Source: JAAFJM01 sp964529175 (GTDB lineage Bacteria > Bacteroidota > Bacteroidia > UKL13-3). From it: DNA of 64,000 nucleotides. The stretch spans positions 1 to 64,000 of the forward strand of contig CAZGVO010000014.1 of NCBI GenBank assembly GCA_964529175.1. The letters are read 5' to 3'. The translations under genes were made by a program, and so were the position numbers. Of the stretch, positions 7,607-16,407 are shown one piece after another (position 1 is the stretch's first letter; each line of letters begins with the position of its first letter). The notes beneath the pieces are model-generated. The model was not told the DNA's origin and searched no databases. It worked only from the letters and a program-made list of their open reading frames with translations.

Positions 7607-10210
7607 ATGAATTTAAATAATTTCACAATCAAATCGCAAGAAGCCGTTCAGGAAGCAGTTCAAATTGCTTTAAAAAATGGCCAACAAGCCATTGAACCAG
7701 CGCATATTTTAAAAGCATTGATTCAAACCGATGAAAATGTTATCTCCTATTTACTTAAAAAATTAAACATTAACCAAAGCAGAATTGAATCTACCTTAGA
7801 TGCTGTAATAAAAAGTTATCCAAAGGTAGAAGGTCAAAGCCAATACTTATCGAACGATGCAAACCAAACTTTACTAAAAGCACAAAGCTATTTAGCTGAG
7901 TTTGGCGATGAATTTGTATCGGTTGAACATATATTTTTAGCGTTGCTTGATGGAAAAAATACGGTTGCAACTTTGCTTAAAGATGTAGGTGTAACCGAAA
8001 AAAACTTAAAAGCCGCCATAAACGAATTACGTGGCGGGCAAAAAGTTACCTCACAAACAGCAGAAAACCAATACAACTCGCTTAACAAATATGCTAAAAA
8101 CTTAAATGAATTAGCACAAAAAGGTAAGCTTGATCCTGTAATTGGTCGCGATGAAGAGATACGCAGGGTTTTACAAATTTTAAGCCGCAGAACCAAAAAT
8201 AATCCAGTACTTATTGGCGAACCTGGTGTGGGTAAAACTGCCATTGCCGAAGGCTTAGCACATAGAATTGTGAATGGCGATGTACCTGAAAATTTAAAAA
8301 CTAAAAAAATTTACTCTTTAGATATGGGCGCTTTAATAGCCGGTGCCAAATACAAAGGTGAGTTTGAAGAACGTTTAAAAGCAGTAGTAAAAGAAGTAAT
8401 TAGTGCAGATGGTGAAATCATTTTATTTATAGATGAAATTCATACTTTGGTAGGCGCAGGTGGCGGAGGCGAAGGTGCTATGGATGCTGCTAATATTTTA
8501 AAACCAGCTTTGGCTCGTGGAGAATTGCGCAGCATTGGTGCAACTACTTTAGCCGAATACCAACGCTATATTGAAAAAGACAAAGCTTTAGAAAGACGTT
8601 TTCAAAAAGTATATGTGGAAGAACCTGATACCGAAGATGCCATTTCAATTTTACGTGGTTTAAAGGAGCGTTACGAAGTGCATCATAAAGTGCGCATAAA
8701 AGACGATGCCATTATAGCCTCGGTGGAGCTTTCGCAACGTTATATTTCTGATAGATTTTTGCCAGATAAAGCCATTGATTTAATGGATGAAGCCGCTGCA
8801 AAATTACGTTTAGAAATAGATTCGGTGCCAGAAGAATTAGATCAATTGGATAGAAGAATTATGCAATTGGAAATTGAAAGAGAAGCTATTAAACGCGAAG
8901 GCGATGACGAAAAAGTAAAAAAACTAGCTGAAGAAATTGCTAATTTACAAGAAGATAGAAACGAGCTAAAAGCCAAATGGCAAAGCGAAAAAGTGGTAGT
9001 TGAGGGTATTCAATCAACCAAAAAGGAAATTGAAAACCTAAAATACCAAGCTGACCAATTTGAAAGAAATGGCGATTTCGCTAAAGTAGCCGAAATACGT
9101 TACGGAAAAATTAAAGAGGCTGAAAAACGTTTAGATGAATTTAAGGCTAAACTAGCCGAAGCTCAAAACCATTCGCCAATGGTAAAAGAGGAAGTTACTG
9201 CTGATGATATAGCCGATGTGGTAGCTCGCTGGACAGGCATTCCGGTTACTAGGATGCTACAAAGCGAACGTGAAAAATTATTGCACTTAGAGGAAGAATT
9301 ACACAAACGTGTGGTTGGACAAGAAGAAGCCATTTCGGCCATTAGTGATGCCATTCGCAGAAGCAGAGCAGGATTAAGCGACCCTAAAAAACCAATTGGC
9401 TCATTTATTTTCTTAGGAACTACCGGAGTTGGGAAAACTGAATTAGCCAAAGCCTTAGCCGAATTTTTATTTAACCAAGAAAGTGCTTTGGTTAGAATTG
9501 ACATGAGCGAATACCAGGAAAAACACACGGTAAGTCGTTTAATTGGAGCGCCTCCAGGATATGTAGGTTACGAAGAAAGCGGACAGTTAACCGAAGCCAT
9601 TCGCAGAAGACCTTATTCGGTTGTTTTGTTAGATGAAATAGAAAAAGCACATCCTGATGTATTTAATATTTTGTTACAAGTGTTGGACGATGGCCGCTTA
9701 ACAGATAACAAAGGTAGAACAGCTAATTTTAAAAACACCATTGTTATCATGACTTCAAATATTGGTTCGCACTTAATTCAAGAAAGTTTTGAGCAAATGG
9801 ACGATATAGATGCTGATAAAGAAGCCATTGCTGCCAAGGCTAAAAACAATGTAATGGAACTTTTGCGTAGGCAAATAAGACCTGAGTTTTTAAACCGAAT
9901 AGACGATATTATTATGTTTACTCCGCTTAACCGCGATAATGTAAGACAAATAGTAAACCTACAGTTTGAAAGCTTAAAAGGAACTTTATTGCAACAACAA
10001 ATAGAACTAAATATTACTGATGAAGCCTTAGATTGGTTAGCCCAATTAGGTTACGATCCTCAATATGGTGCAAGACCTTTAAAACGAGTAATGCAACGCA
10101 GAATTTTAAACGAATTGTCGAAAGAAATATTAGCTGGAAAAGTTAAAAAAGACTCAAATATATTGATTAGCTTAGACGAGCACCAACAGTTTGTATTCGA
10201 AAATAAATAG
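7607..10210 (+). CDS. clpB: ATP-dependent chaperone ClpB
   Basis: 867 residues, normal ClpB length. The order is: N-terminal Clp_N repeat (1-150, 'FTIKSQEAVQEAVQIA'); first AAA+ domain with Walker A GEPGVGKT near 204 and Walker B LFIDEIHT; the long coiled-coil middle domain (about 410-530, 'LDQLDRRIMQLEIEREAIKR') that marks ClpB rather than ClpA or ClpC; second AAA+ domain with Walker A GTTGVGKT near 604 and VVLLDEIEKAHPDV; and the C-terminal D2-small domain with 'YGARPLKRVMQR'. With DnaK, ClpB dissolves protein aggregates in the cytoplasm after heat stress. It is a single-gene unit with its own terminator at 10315-10357. The 170-bp upstream region shows only an imperfect TAnnnTTTG element (about 7576) and no CIRCE site. 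Confidence 0.98.
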   Translation: MNLNNFTIKSQEAVQEAVQIALKNGQQAIEPAHILKALIQTDENVISYLLKKLNINQSRIESTLDAVIKSYPKVEGQSQYLSNDANQTLLKAQSYLAEFGDEFVSVEHIFLALLDGKNTVATLLKDVGVTEKNLKAAINELRGGQKVTSQTAENQYNSLNKYAKNLNELAQKGKLDPVIGRDEEIRRVLQILSRRTKNNPVLIGEPGVGKTAIAEGLAHRIVNGDVPENLKTKKIYSLDMGALIAGAKYKGEFEERLKAVVKEVISADGEIILFIDEIHTLVGAGGGGEGAMDAANILKPALARGELRSIGATTLAEYQRYIEKDKALERRFQKVYVEEPDTEDAISILRGLKERYEVHHKVRIKDDAIIASVELSQRYISDRFLPDKAIDLMDEAAAKLRLEIDSVPEELDQLDRRIMQLEIEREAIKREGDDEKVKKLAEEIANLQEDRNELKAKWQSEKVVVEGIQSTKKEIENLKYQADQFERNGDFAKVAEIRYGKIKEAEKRLDEFKAKLAEAQNHSPMVKEEVTADDIADVVARWTGIPVTRMLQSEREKLLHLEEELHKRVVGQEEAISAISDAIRRSRAGLSDPKKPIGSFIFLGTTGVGKTELAKALAEFLFNQESALVRIDMSEYQEKHTVSRLIGAPPGYVGYEESGQLTEAIRRRPYSVVLLDEIEKAHPDVFNILLQVLDDGRLTDNKGRTANFKNTIVIMTSNIGSHLIQESFEQMDDIDADKEAIAAKAKNNVMELLRRQIRPEFLNRIDDIIMFTPLNRDNVRQIVNLQFESLKGTLLQQQIELNITDEALDWLAQLGYDPQYGARPLKRVMQRRILNELSKEILAGKVKKDSNILISLDEHQQFVFENK

Positions 10211-10314
10211 AATTTGATTGGTGATTTTTGATTTGGAGCTTAACCTTTTCCATAGTCATGCTGCAAGCATCTTCCTTGTTAAAGGAAATTATTAAGCAGT
10301 CATCATAGAACATA

Positions 10315-10357
10315 AAAAACTCCCCGTACTTTTTGCAAAGTGTGGGGAGTTTTTTTG
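10315..10357 (+). terminator. Rho-independent terminator of clpB
   Basis: A 14-bp stem starting at ACTCCCC (10319) and ending at GGGGAGT (10350), with two G-T wobble pairs and the loop TTGC, followed by seven Ts. It lies about 105 bases after the clpB stop codon. The 10211-10452 interval shows nothing else. Confidence 0.85.
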
Positions 10358-10452
10358 TTTTTTTGGGGGCAGGAAATCATTGATGGAGTCGAGGAAGGTT
10401 GCAATTACTGAGAGATTATTAAAATTGTCCTATAACTCAATTTATAAAATAA

Positions 10453-11343
10453 TCACTTAAATTCGATGTAAACTTTATCTTTTATTAAAACAGGTTCTTC
10501 TACAGGCCAACTGCCATTAGTAAGGCAAATATTAGTTCTTTCTTCTGTTTGGTCATTTTTAAGTTTAAAAAGCTTTGTGGGATTGTTAATTACACTGGAA
10601 GTAGTAACAAAAGAATCACTCAATAATTCATTCTTATCTAAACGTATTATTATGTAAAAGCCACATTTGTCTCCATAATGCTGGGTAATTGTTCCAGTCA
10701 TAGTTGATTTAATGCCGTTTATTTCAACTTTTTTTGAACTAAAATCATCATATATTCTTACTTTTTGTCCAACCTTTGGTATATAGTCTAATCGCCTGTA
10801 TATGCTATCTGGAATGAAGGAAATATTAGTAATCAGACCTTTGTTTAACCGAAATTCGGAGTAATGTGCTTTACCATTTCCCATCCTAGAATAGAATCTT
10901 AAAATGTTATCATCAACCCAATAATCAAAACTAAGGTTACTTTTTTTATTGAAGTCAAAAATTAGCTTATCATCTATAAGGGTTTTATTTTTTAAGGATC
11001 GTATTCTTAATTGAGAGACGAGTGAATCCGAAACGGAAGTTCCATACATAAAATAATTAATGGTGTCTTCACCACTTATTTTTGAAAAGGCACAATTTCT
11101 ATAATACTTTATTTTAGAATTTGAATCTAATAAAAGAAGGCCTTTAACTTTTGAATTTAGACTTTCTCCAAAATTAAGGTTGCAGTTAGTAAATCTATCA
11201 TATCTTCCTTTTGAGTTAAAGTAATCGACTAAAACCTGTTTATTTTGGACTTTATTTTCTGATGAATTGCAGCTTAATAGGATTACCAAAAAATAAAATT
11301 GGAAAAACTTAATATATTGGTTTGTTCTTAAGGTTTTTATCAC
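10453..11343 (-). CDS. Hypothetical lipoprotein
   Basis: 296 residues from a GTG start at 11343; no in-frame ATG precedes the signal sequence. The N-terminus 'FFQFYFLVILLSCNSSENK' is a lipoprotein signal with an LLSC lipobox (Cys at about residue 25), so the mature protein is predicted to be lipid-anchored. The rest is strand-rich and hydrophilic, with a late Cys pair ('GDKCGFYIII', 'RTNICLTNGS'). I recognise no family. It lies alone on the minus strand, convergent with clpB, at the edge of a small accessory patch (lipoprotein, orphan peptide, transposase), so it may be a variable gene. Confidence 0.6.
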   Translation of the reverse strand: MIKTLRTNQYIKFFQFYFLVILLSCNSSENKVQNKQVLVDYFNSKGRYDRFTNCNLNFGESLNSKVKGLLLLDSNSKIKYYRNCAFSKISGEDTINYFMYGTSVSDSLVSQLRIRSLKNKTLIDDKLIFDFNKKSNLSFDYWVDDNILRFYSRMGNGKAHYSEFRLNKGLITNISFIPDSIYRRLDYIPKVGQKVRIYDDFSSKKVEINGIKSTMTGTITQHYGDKCGFYIIIRLDKNELLSDSFVTTSSVINNPTKLFKLKNDQTEERTNICLTNGSWPVEEPVLIKDKVYIEFK

Positions 11344-11464
11344 TTTTTGGTTTAAATGGGTTTATTTTCTTGGCTGATCTTTTTTATAATACTAACGTTT
11401 GCCTTTAATAAAAGTAAATAATTATCTAGGTTATACTTTTATTTAGTTTGGCTGACATAAACCA

Positions 11465-11659
11465 TCAAAGCATTAGTTTTTTATCTAATTCACATAAAAG
11501 TGTTTCTGCAAATTGGGAAAAAGGAACTGTATCCTTCAAGTCATTTTCATCATTTTCAATTAATTCAATGCTATCATCGTTTTTAGACAAAGTTTTAATT
11601 ACGGCATAAATATTTTTGCCTGTTTCTGTTGAATCGTCAATTTCAATTAAATGTTTCAT
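11465..11659 (-). CDS. Small acidic protein, antitoxin-like orphan
   Basis: 64 residues with an ATG start: 'MKHLIEIDDSTETGKNIY' then 'VIKTLSKNDDSIELIEND' and a C-terminal helix 'FSQFAETLLCELDKKL'. The length, the acidity and the pattern 'IEID...GK....I..LS' resemble small Bacteroidota proteins found with type II toxin genes, but no toxin gene lies on either side (a lipoprotein gene downstream, a RAYT upstream). I call it an orphan of unknown function; the antitoxin idea is inference. Confidence 0.45.
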   Translation of the reverse strand: MKHLIEIDDSTETGKNIYAVIKTLSKNDDSIELIENDENDLKDTVPFSQFAETLLCELDKKLML

Positions 11660-11791
11660 GGAAATAATTTAAAGTCAAATATAATTTTTTTTGATTTAAT
11701 AATAACGTTACAAATAGTTTTAGTTTTTAACTAACTATTTTGAATTACTTTTATTTCACTTCGGCTTCCTCAGTGACCGCGTTTCGGCAGT

Positions 11792-11839
11792 GCTTGCGCA
11801 AGCGTCCGCTTGTGCTAATCATATTCAAGCGTCCGCTTG
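11792..11839. repeat. Left REP pair beside the RAYT gene
   Basis: Two copies of the imperfect palindrome CAAGCGTCCGCTTG (stem CAAGCG/CGCTTG, loop TC) lie at 11799-11812 and 11826-11839. The first is preceded by the perfect palindrome GCTTGCGCAAGC at 11792-11803. Together with the copy in opposite orientation at 12506-12519 they bracket the transposase gene. The GC content of this stretch is far above the surrounding AT-rich DNA. Confidence 0.7.
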
Positions 11840-11871
11840 CTTTTAAATAAATTTACTAACTAACAGTTTAT

Positions 11872-12423
11872 TTACTGATCAATTAAATAAATTGGTAATA
11901 ATCCTTTACATCCAGCATAATCAATTGCACTGCTATAAACCCAATCTTCTGGCCTACTTACAAAACCAACTGTTACAGGATTATTATGTATATAATCAAG
12001 TTTTTGCTTTATAACCGCATAGGTAAATAATTCATTTGGTCTATTATCTTGTTGCCATAATTGCCAATCATTATTATTACTATTCATTTTTCCAGCCCTT
12101 TCCATCATCCAAACAATCCAATCTTTTCTGCTTTCTTGCATATTATTTTTAATTGATTCTTTCAGTTCTCTTGAAGTAAATGATTTAAAATCACGAAGAA
12201 TGCCTTCCATGTTTTGTTTATGAGTACCAATAATTAAGTGAATATGATTGGTCATTAAACACCAACCAAATATTTCCAAACCTTTATTTTTTTGACAATA
12301 TTTTAAACTTTCAAGCAGTATTTCTTTGTAAATTTCTCTTGTAAATAAATCAATCCAGTTAACGGTAGCAAATGTTACAAAATAAAATTTACTTTGATCT
12401 AATATTTTACATTTTCTACTCAT
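11872..12423 (-). CDS. REP-associated tyrosine transposase (RAYT, Y1_Tnp / IS200-like)
   Basis: 183 residues from ATG. The HUH metal-binding motif is H60-I-H62 within 'GWCLMTNHIHLIIGTH', followed by 'ILRDFKSFTSRELKESI' and the family-typical 'QKLDYIHNNPVTVGFV' and 'WVYSSAIDYAG'. These blocks define the RAYT branch of Y1 transposases, single-strand nucleases that act on REP hairpins and usually do not move themselves. I do not assign the catalytic tyrosine. Inverted REP hairpins stand on both sides (11792-11839 and 12480-12519), as expected for a RAYT with its own REP family. The reading frame is intact. It is a mobile-derived gene but shows no terminal inverted repeats or target duplication of a conventional insertion sequence. 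Confidence 0.9.
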   Translation of the reverse strand: MSRKCKILDQSKFYFVTFATVNWIDLFTREIYKEILLESLKYCQKNKGLEIFGWCLMTNHIHLIIGTHKQNMEGILRDFKSFTSRELKESIKNNMQESRKDWIVWMMERAGKMNSNNNDWQLWQQDNRPNELFTYAVIKQKLDYIHNNPVTVGFVSRPEDWVYSSAIDYAGCKGLLPIYLIDQ

Positions 12424-12479
12424 ATTTTTTCAATAAAACAAAATTATTTAAAGATTTAGATTATGCAAGTTGTGATTTA

Positions 12480-12556
12480 AAGCGAACGCTTTATACCTTA
12501 AAGTACAAGCGGACGCTTGCACTAGCAGGAAAAACTTCGACAAGCTCAGTGACTGC
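12480..12556. repeat. Right REP region beside the RAYT gene
   Basis: It contains AAGCGAACGCTT (12480-12491, stem AAGCG/CGCTT) and CAAGCGGACGCTTG at 12506-12519, the reverse complement of the left REP copies. Sixteen bases (GCAAGCGTCCGCTTGT read on the minus strand) match the first left copy exactly. It is followed by 'CTTCGACAAGCTCAGTGAC' (12536-12554), which shares the CTCAGTGAC core with the left flank at 11769-11778. Confidence 0.65.
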
Positions 12557-12562
12557 TTAAGG

Positions 12563-12682
12563 TAACGAACATCGAATATCGAACACCGAATATCGAACAG
12601 TTCAACTATTAAACTAAACTCCAACCTTCTAAACCTTGTAACTTTCTAAACAATTAAACAATTAAACAATTAAACAATTAAA
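12563..12682. repeat. Short tandem repeats upstream of ccsA
   Basis: Two adjacent 14-bp units (CGAATATCGAACAC at 12573, CGAATATCGAACAG at 12587) are followed, after 'AACCTTCTAAACCTTGTAAC'-like sequence, by four 8-bp units of AACAATTA at about 12650-12681. There is no gene in 12424-12786 apart from the REP region and these arrays. Confidence 0.7.
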
Positions 12683-12740
12683 CCCAAAACACTTCAACAC
12701 TCAAAAAGGTTCTTGACTTCATTCATACTTTTTTTATCCG

Positions 12741-12769
12741 TTTTCATTCCTTAGCTTTACTTACATTTG
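12741..12769 (+). promoter_or_regulatory. Probable promoter of ccsA
   Basis: TACATTTG at 12762-12769 is a perfect TAnnTTTG element. A weak TTTT stands 17 bases upstream at the -33 position. The start codon follows 17 bases later. Confidence 0.5.
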
Positions 12770-12786
12770 CCTTTTAAATTTATTAC

Positions 12787-15312
12787 ATGAGCAATATAAT
12801 TTTTGAAGGTGAACATTTATGGATTGGAAATTTAGGCCGCATGGCGGTGGTTTTCAGTTTTATTACATCTATATTATCGGCAGTTAGCTACTACTTTGCC
12901 GAAAAAAAGCCGCAAGAAACCCATTGGGCTAAAACAGCTAAATTAAGTTTTTATGTGCATACAATGGCAGTGCTTACCATTATTAGCGCGCTATTTTTTA
13001 TAATTTACAAACACTATTTTGAATACCATTATGCATGGCAACATAGCAGCCGCGATTTGCCAGTTCATTTCATGATTTCGTGCTTTTGGGAAGGTCAAGA
13101 GGGTAGTTTTTTACTTTGGATTTTTTGGCAAATGGTTATTGGTTGGTTAATTTTAGCTACTGCCAAATCTTGGACCAATCCAGTAATGTTTGTAGTTATG
13201 CTATCGCAAATAGCTTTAACCAGCATGCTTTTAGGAGTAAAAGTTTGGGGAATAAAATTTGGTAGTACCCCTTTTGAATTATTGCGCAATGCCATGGGCA
13301 ATGCACCTATTTTTAAACAACCCGATTATTTAAGCAAAATAAAAGATGGCAATGGTTTAAACCCATTATTACAAAACTATTGGATGGTAATTCATCCGCC
13401 AACTTTGTTTTTTGGTTTTGCCACTACAGTGGTTCCGTTTGCTTTTGCCATTGCAGCTTTAATGCGTAAACAGTTTAGCGAATGGATAAAACCTGCTTTA
13501 CCATGGGCATTGGTAAGTGTTATGGTATTAGGAACTGGTATTATTATGGGTGGATTTTGGGCTTACGAAAGTTTAAGTTTTGGTGGCTATTGGGCTTGGG
13601 ATCCTGTAGAAAATGCATCGCTAGTGCCTTGGTTAACTTTAATTGCAGGTTTGCACTTAATGCTTATTTATAAAGCTACAGGCAACGCTTTGCAAGCTAC
13701 TTTTGCTTTTATTATTTTAACTTTTATTTTGGTATTGTATGCTACTTTTTTAACCAGAAGTGGTGTATTGGGTAATTCATCTGTTCACTCGTTTACCGAT
13801 TTAGGTATGAGCGGACAATTATTGCTTTTTGTATTGATGTTTGTTTGGATTGTACCATTGGTTTTAGAGAAAAAACCTTTGATTTTCTGGATAAACTTTG
13901 GCGCATTATTACTATTGGTAGTTGGTATTTTACTAAGCGAAAAATTAAATATTAACAAATGGCCTTTAATAATTATTGGCTCATTAGCAGTAATTTCCAA
14001 TATTTATTATTTGGCTAAATACATTCCATCGAGCAAAAAAGATGATGAAATTTATACCCGCGAGTTTTGGATGTTTATAGGAAGTTTAATGCTAGGTATT
14101 TCGGCATTCCAAATTATTTTAACTACTTCAATTCCGGTATTTAACAAAATGTTCGATTTAAAACTGGCCCCTCCTACCGATGTAATAAACCATTACAACA
14201 AATGGCAAATGCCTTTGGCCATTATTATTGCTACTTTAACTGCGGTAGCCCATGTTTTAAAATACAAAAAAAATGGTGCTGATGGCATTAAGAAAATCAT
14301 TACTCACTTTATAATTTCAGGCGTTATAGCATTTATTTTATTCTTTGTATTTAAGCTAGAAAATTATGTATTTATAGCTCTATTATTTGCTGCTGTTTAT
14401 GCCATAATTGGTAATGGAAGTTTATTAAAACCAATTTTTAAAGGTAAGGTAAAATTAGTAGGTGCATCAGTTGCGCATATTGGTTTTGGCGTTTTATTGG
14501 TTGGCGTTTTGGTATCATCGGCTAATAAAAAAGTAATTTCAATAAACGAAAGTGGTAAAGTTTTAAACCCTGAGTTTGATGACAAAAACAATATTGAAAA
14601 TGTGTATTTAGAAGGTGGTAAACCTTTAAGAATGTCGGATTACGAAATTACTTATGTGGGTGATAGCCAACAATGGGTAAATACTTTTTACCAAGTAAAT
14701 TATAAAAAACTGAACAAAGAAACAGGCAAAGTTGATTATGAATTTAACTTGTATCCAAATGCTCAAATAAATCCTAAGTTTGGTTTGGTGGCTAACCCTG
14801 ATACCAAACATTATTTAAGCCACGATGTGTTTACTTACGTAAGTTCAGTGCCTGCCGAAAAGAAAGAAGCTAAATTTGTAAATACTAAAAAACATGAGTT
14901 AGCCCAAGGCGATACCATTTATTTGAGCAATGCAATTTGTATTTTAAAAAGCATCAGTTCTAATGTGCAAAAAAGTAATAATGCAAACCAATCAGAGATA
15001 TTAATTGGCGCAGAAATAGCCATTCATACACTTGATAATGTATATAATATTACGCCACTTTATGGCATAAAAGACAGACAAGTGGCTAGTTTTGATGCAT
15101 ACAGCGAAGAAATAAAAACCAAGTTTAGTTTTAAGGAAGTAAATCCTGAAACTAAAAAAATAACCATTGAAACATCGGAAAAAGACAACACAGGTAATTT
15201 TATTATTATGAAAGCCATTGTGTTTCCTTGGATTAACTTGGTTTGGGCTGGAACTATTATTATGATAGTTGGTTTCTTTTTGTCAATTTTAAAACGCGTA
15301 AGAACTTCTTAA
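12787..15312 (+). CDS. ccsA: Cytochrome c biogenesis heme lyase, CcmF/CcsA family
   Basis: 841 residues, strongly hydrophobic, with about 14 predicted membrane segments. The tryptophan-rich heme-handling motif 'SFGGYWAWDPVENASLVPWL' (about residues 260-280) is the WWD signature of CcmF, CcmC and CcsA proteins. A large soluble loop (about 610-810) precedes a last membrane helix, as in CcmF. The protein ligates heme to apocytochrome c in the periplasm, which the oxidase and other c-type cytochromes need. It stands alone here, without ccmA-H or a resB-like gene next to it. Homology supports the CcmF side as well as CcsA, so the symbol is tentative. Confidence 0.88.
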   Translation: MSNIIFEGEHLWIGNLGRMAVVFSFITSILSAVSYYFAEKKPQETHWAKTAKLSFYVHTMAVLTIISALFFIIYKHYFEYHYAWQHSSRDLPVHFMISCFWEGQEGSFLLWIFWQMVIGWLILATAKSWTNPVMFVVMLSQIALTSMLLGVKVWGIKFGSTPFELLRNAMGNAPIFKQPDYLSKIKDGNGLNPLLQNYWMVIHPPTLFFGFATTVVPFAFAIAALMRKQFSEWIKPALPWALVSVMVLGTGIIMGGFWAYESLSFGGYWAWDPVENASLVPWLTLIAGLHLMLIYKATGNALQATFAFIILTFILVLYATFLTRSGVLGNSSVHSFTDLGMSGQLLLFVLMFVWIVPLVLEKKPLIFWINFGALLLLVVGILLSEKLNINKWPLIIIGSLAVISNIYYLAKYIPSSKKDDEIYTREFWMFIGSLMLGISAFQIILTTSIPVFNKMFDLKLAPPTDVINHYNKWQMPLAIIIATLTAVAHVLKYKKNGADGIKKIITHFIISGVIAFILFFVFKLENYVFIALLFAAVYAIIGNGSLLKPIFKGKVKLVGASVAHIGFGVLLVGVLVSSANKKVISINESGKVLNPEFDDKNNIENVYLEGGKPLRMSDYEITYVGDSQQWVNTFYQVNYKKLNKETGKVDYEFNLYPNAQINPKFGLVANPDTKHYLSHDVFTYVSSVPAEKKEAKFVNTKKHELAQGDTIYLSNAICILKSISSNVQKSNNANQSEILIGAEIAIHTLDNVYNITPLYGIKDRQVASFDAYSEEIKTKFSFKEVNPETKKITIETSEKDNTGNFIIMKAIVFPWINLVWAGTIIMIVGFFLSILKRVRTS

Positions 15313-15331
15313 ATTGGTTGCTGCTACTAGC

Positions 15332-15349
15332 TCCCGAAAGCTTTCGGGA
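15332..15349. repeat. Perfect 18-bp palindrome
   Basis: TCCCGAAAGCTTTCGGGA is a perfect palindrome 20 bases after the ccsA stop codon. It has no T-tract and no loop, so it is a poor intrinsic terminator and more like a dispersed palindromic element of the kind common in Bacteroidota genomes. Confidence 0.6.
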
Positions 15350-15360
15350 TGGCCTCTGGC

Positions 15361-15460
15361 AGGTTAATCTTATAATTTTGTAACTTTGTAATTTTATAAC
15401 CTTGTAATTTTGTAATCATTCTAATCTTTTAATTTTGTAATCTTGTAACCTTGTATTAAT
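15361..15460. repeat. Degenerate AT-rich array (units like TTTGTAATT)
   Basis: About ten imperfect units of 'TTTGTAA(T/C)TT' and 'CTTGTAACC' with a spacing of roughly 8-11 bases fill the space up to the K+ channel start codon at 15466. No promoter can be picked out within it with confidence. Confidence 0.6.
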
Positions 15461-15465
15461 AAACA

Positions 15466-16407
15466 ATGGCAAAATTTTTAGGTAAATTCAAACTTGATAA
15501 CGATACTGGTTTTGGTGCTTTGGCCACTAACCAAGCGCAACGTTTAATAAACAAAGATGGAACTTACAATGTTACCCGCACTGGAGTTCCATTTTTTAAC
15601 AGAATTAACTCTTACCACGATTTAATCTCAATCAGTTGGACCAAATTTATTGTTTTGGTCATCTGTACGTATTTGGCTTCTAATCTGATATTTACATTAA
15701 TTTATTGGCAAATAGGTGTAAAACATTTGGGCGGATTAATAGCCACAAATCCTTGGGAAGAGTTTATGGAAACTTTCTTTTTTAGTTGCCAAACTTATTC
15801 TACTGTTGGTTACGGACGCATCAATCCGCAAGGAAACTTAATGAGTGCAGTTGCGGCACTTGAAAGTTTAATAGGATTAATGAGTTTTGCTATAGTTACT
15901 GGTTTAATTTATGGAAGATTTTCAAAACCAAGCATTAAACTCCTAAAAAGCGAAAACGCCATTATAGCTCCTTACCAAAATGGTAAAGCCTTGATGTTTA
16001 GAATAGTAAATGCCCGCAAAAATGCATTATTAGATTTAGAAGTAAGTTTAATGGTAACTTTTCTAAATCCAGAAACACGCATGATGCAGTTTTTACCGCT
16101 AAAACTTGAGCGAGCTACCATTGCATCATTAGCCTTAAGTTGGACCATAGTTCACCCCATTAACGAAGAATCGCCCTTATTTAACCTTACCGAGAAAGAA
16201 TTTGAAGAATACGATTTACAATTAATGCTTTCTATTCATGCCTTTGACGAAGGTTATTCGCAAACAGTTCATACACGCGTAGGTTATTTGTATAACGATA
16301 TACTTTGGGGCAAAAAATTTGTTCCTATGTATGAGCGTTCGTTAGATGGAAGCACTACTTTATTGCATTTAGAAAAACTAAATGAAATGATAGATGCTGC
16401 TATTTAA
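15466..16407 (+). CDS. Inward-rectifier-type potassium channel (KirBac-like)
   Basis: 313 residues. A slide helix and the first membrane helix (about 57-82) are followed by a pore loop with the K+ selectivity filter TVGYG (113-117, 'CQTYSTVGYGRINPQG') and a second helix (about 128-150). The C-terminal 155 residues form the beta-sandwich of inward rectifiers ('ALMFRIVNARKNALLDLEV', 'LSWTIVHPINEESPL'). This layout is that of KirBac channels and not of six-helix channels. It should carry K+ across the inner membrane. Its stop codon overlaps the end of the convergent DUF898 gene by four bases. It is preceded by an AT-rich repeat array instead of a clear promoter. Confidence 0.9.
   Translation: MAKFLGKFKLDNDTGFGALATNQAQRLINKDGTYNVTRTGVPFFNRINSYHDLISISWTKFIVLVICTYLASNLIFTLIYWQIGVKHLGGLIATNPWEEFMETFFFSCQTYSTVGYGRINPQGNLMSAVAALESLIGLMSFAIVTGLIYGRFSKPSIKLLKSENAIIAPYQNGKALMFRIVNARKNALLDLEVSLMVTFLNPETRMMQFLPLKLERATIASLALSWTIVHPINEESPLFNLTEKEFEEYDLQLMLSIHAFDEGYSQTVHTRVGYLYNDILWGKKFVPMYERSLDGSTTLLHLEKLNEMIDAAI

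Noticed and set aside
12372..12560. Plus-strand frame of 62 residues across the RAYT start and right REP region
   Set aside because: It is antisense to the RAYT start and runs through palindromic repeats; composition is not protein-like.
12648..12682. Direct repeats considered as a CRISPR array
   Set aside because: Units are 8 bp with no spacers, and there are no cas genes in the window.
15332..15349. Palindrome after ccsA as a terminator
   Set aside because: There is no loop and no T-tract after it, so I list it as a palindromic repeat instead.
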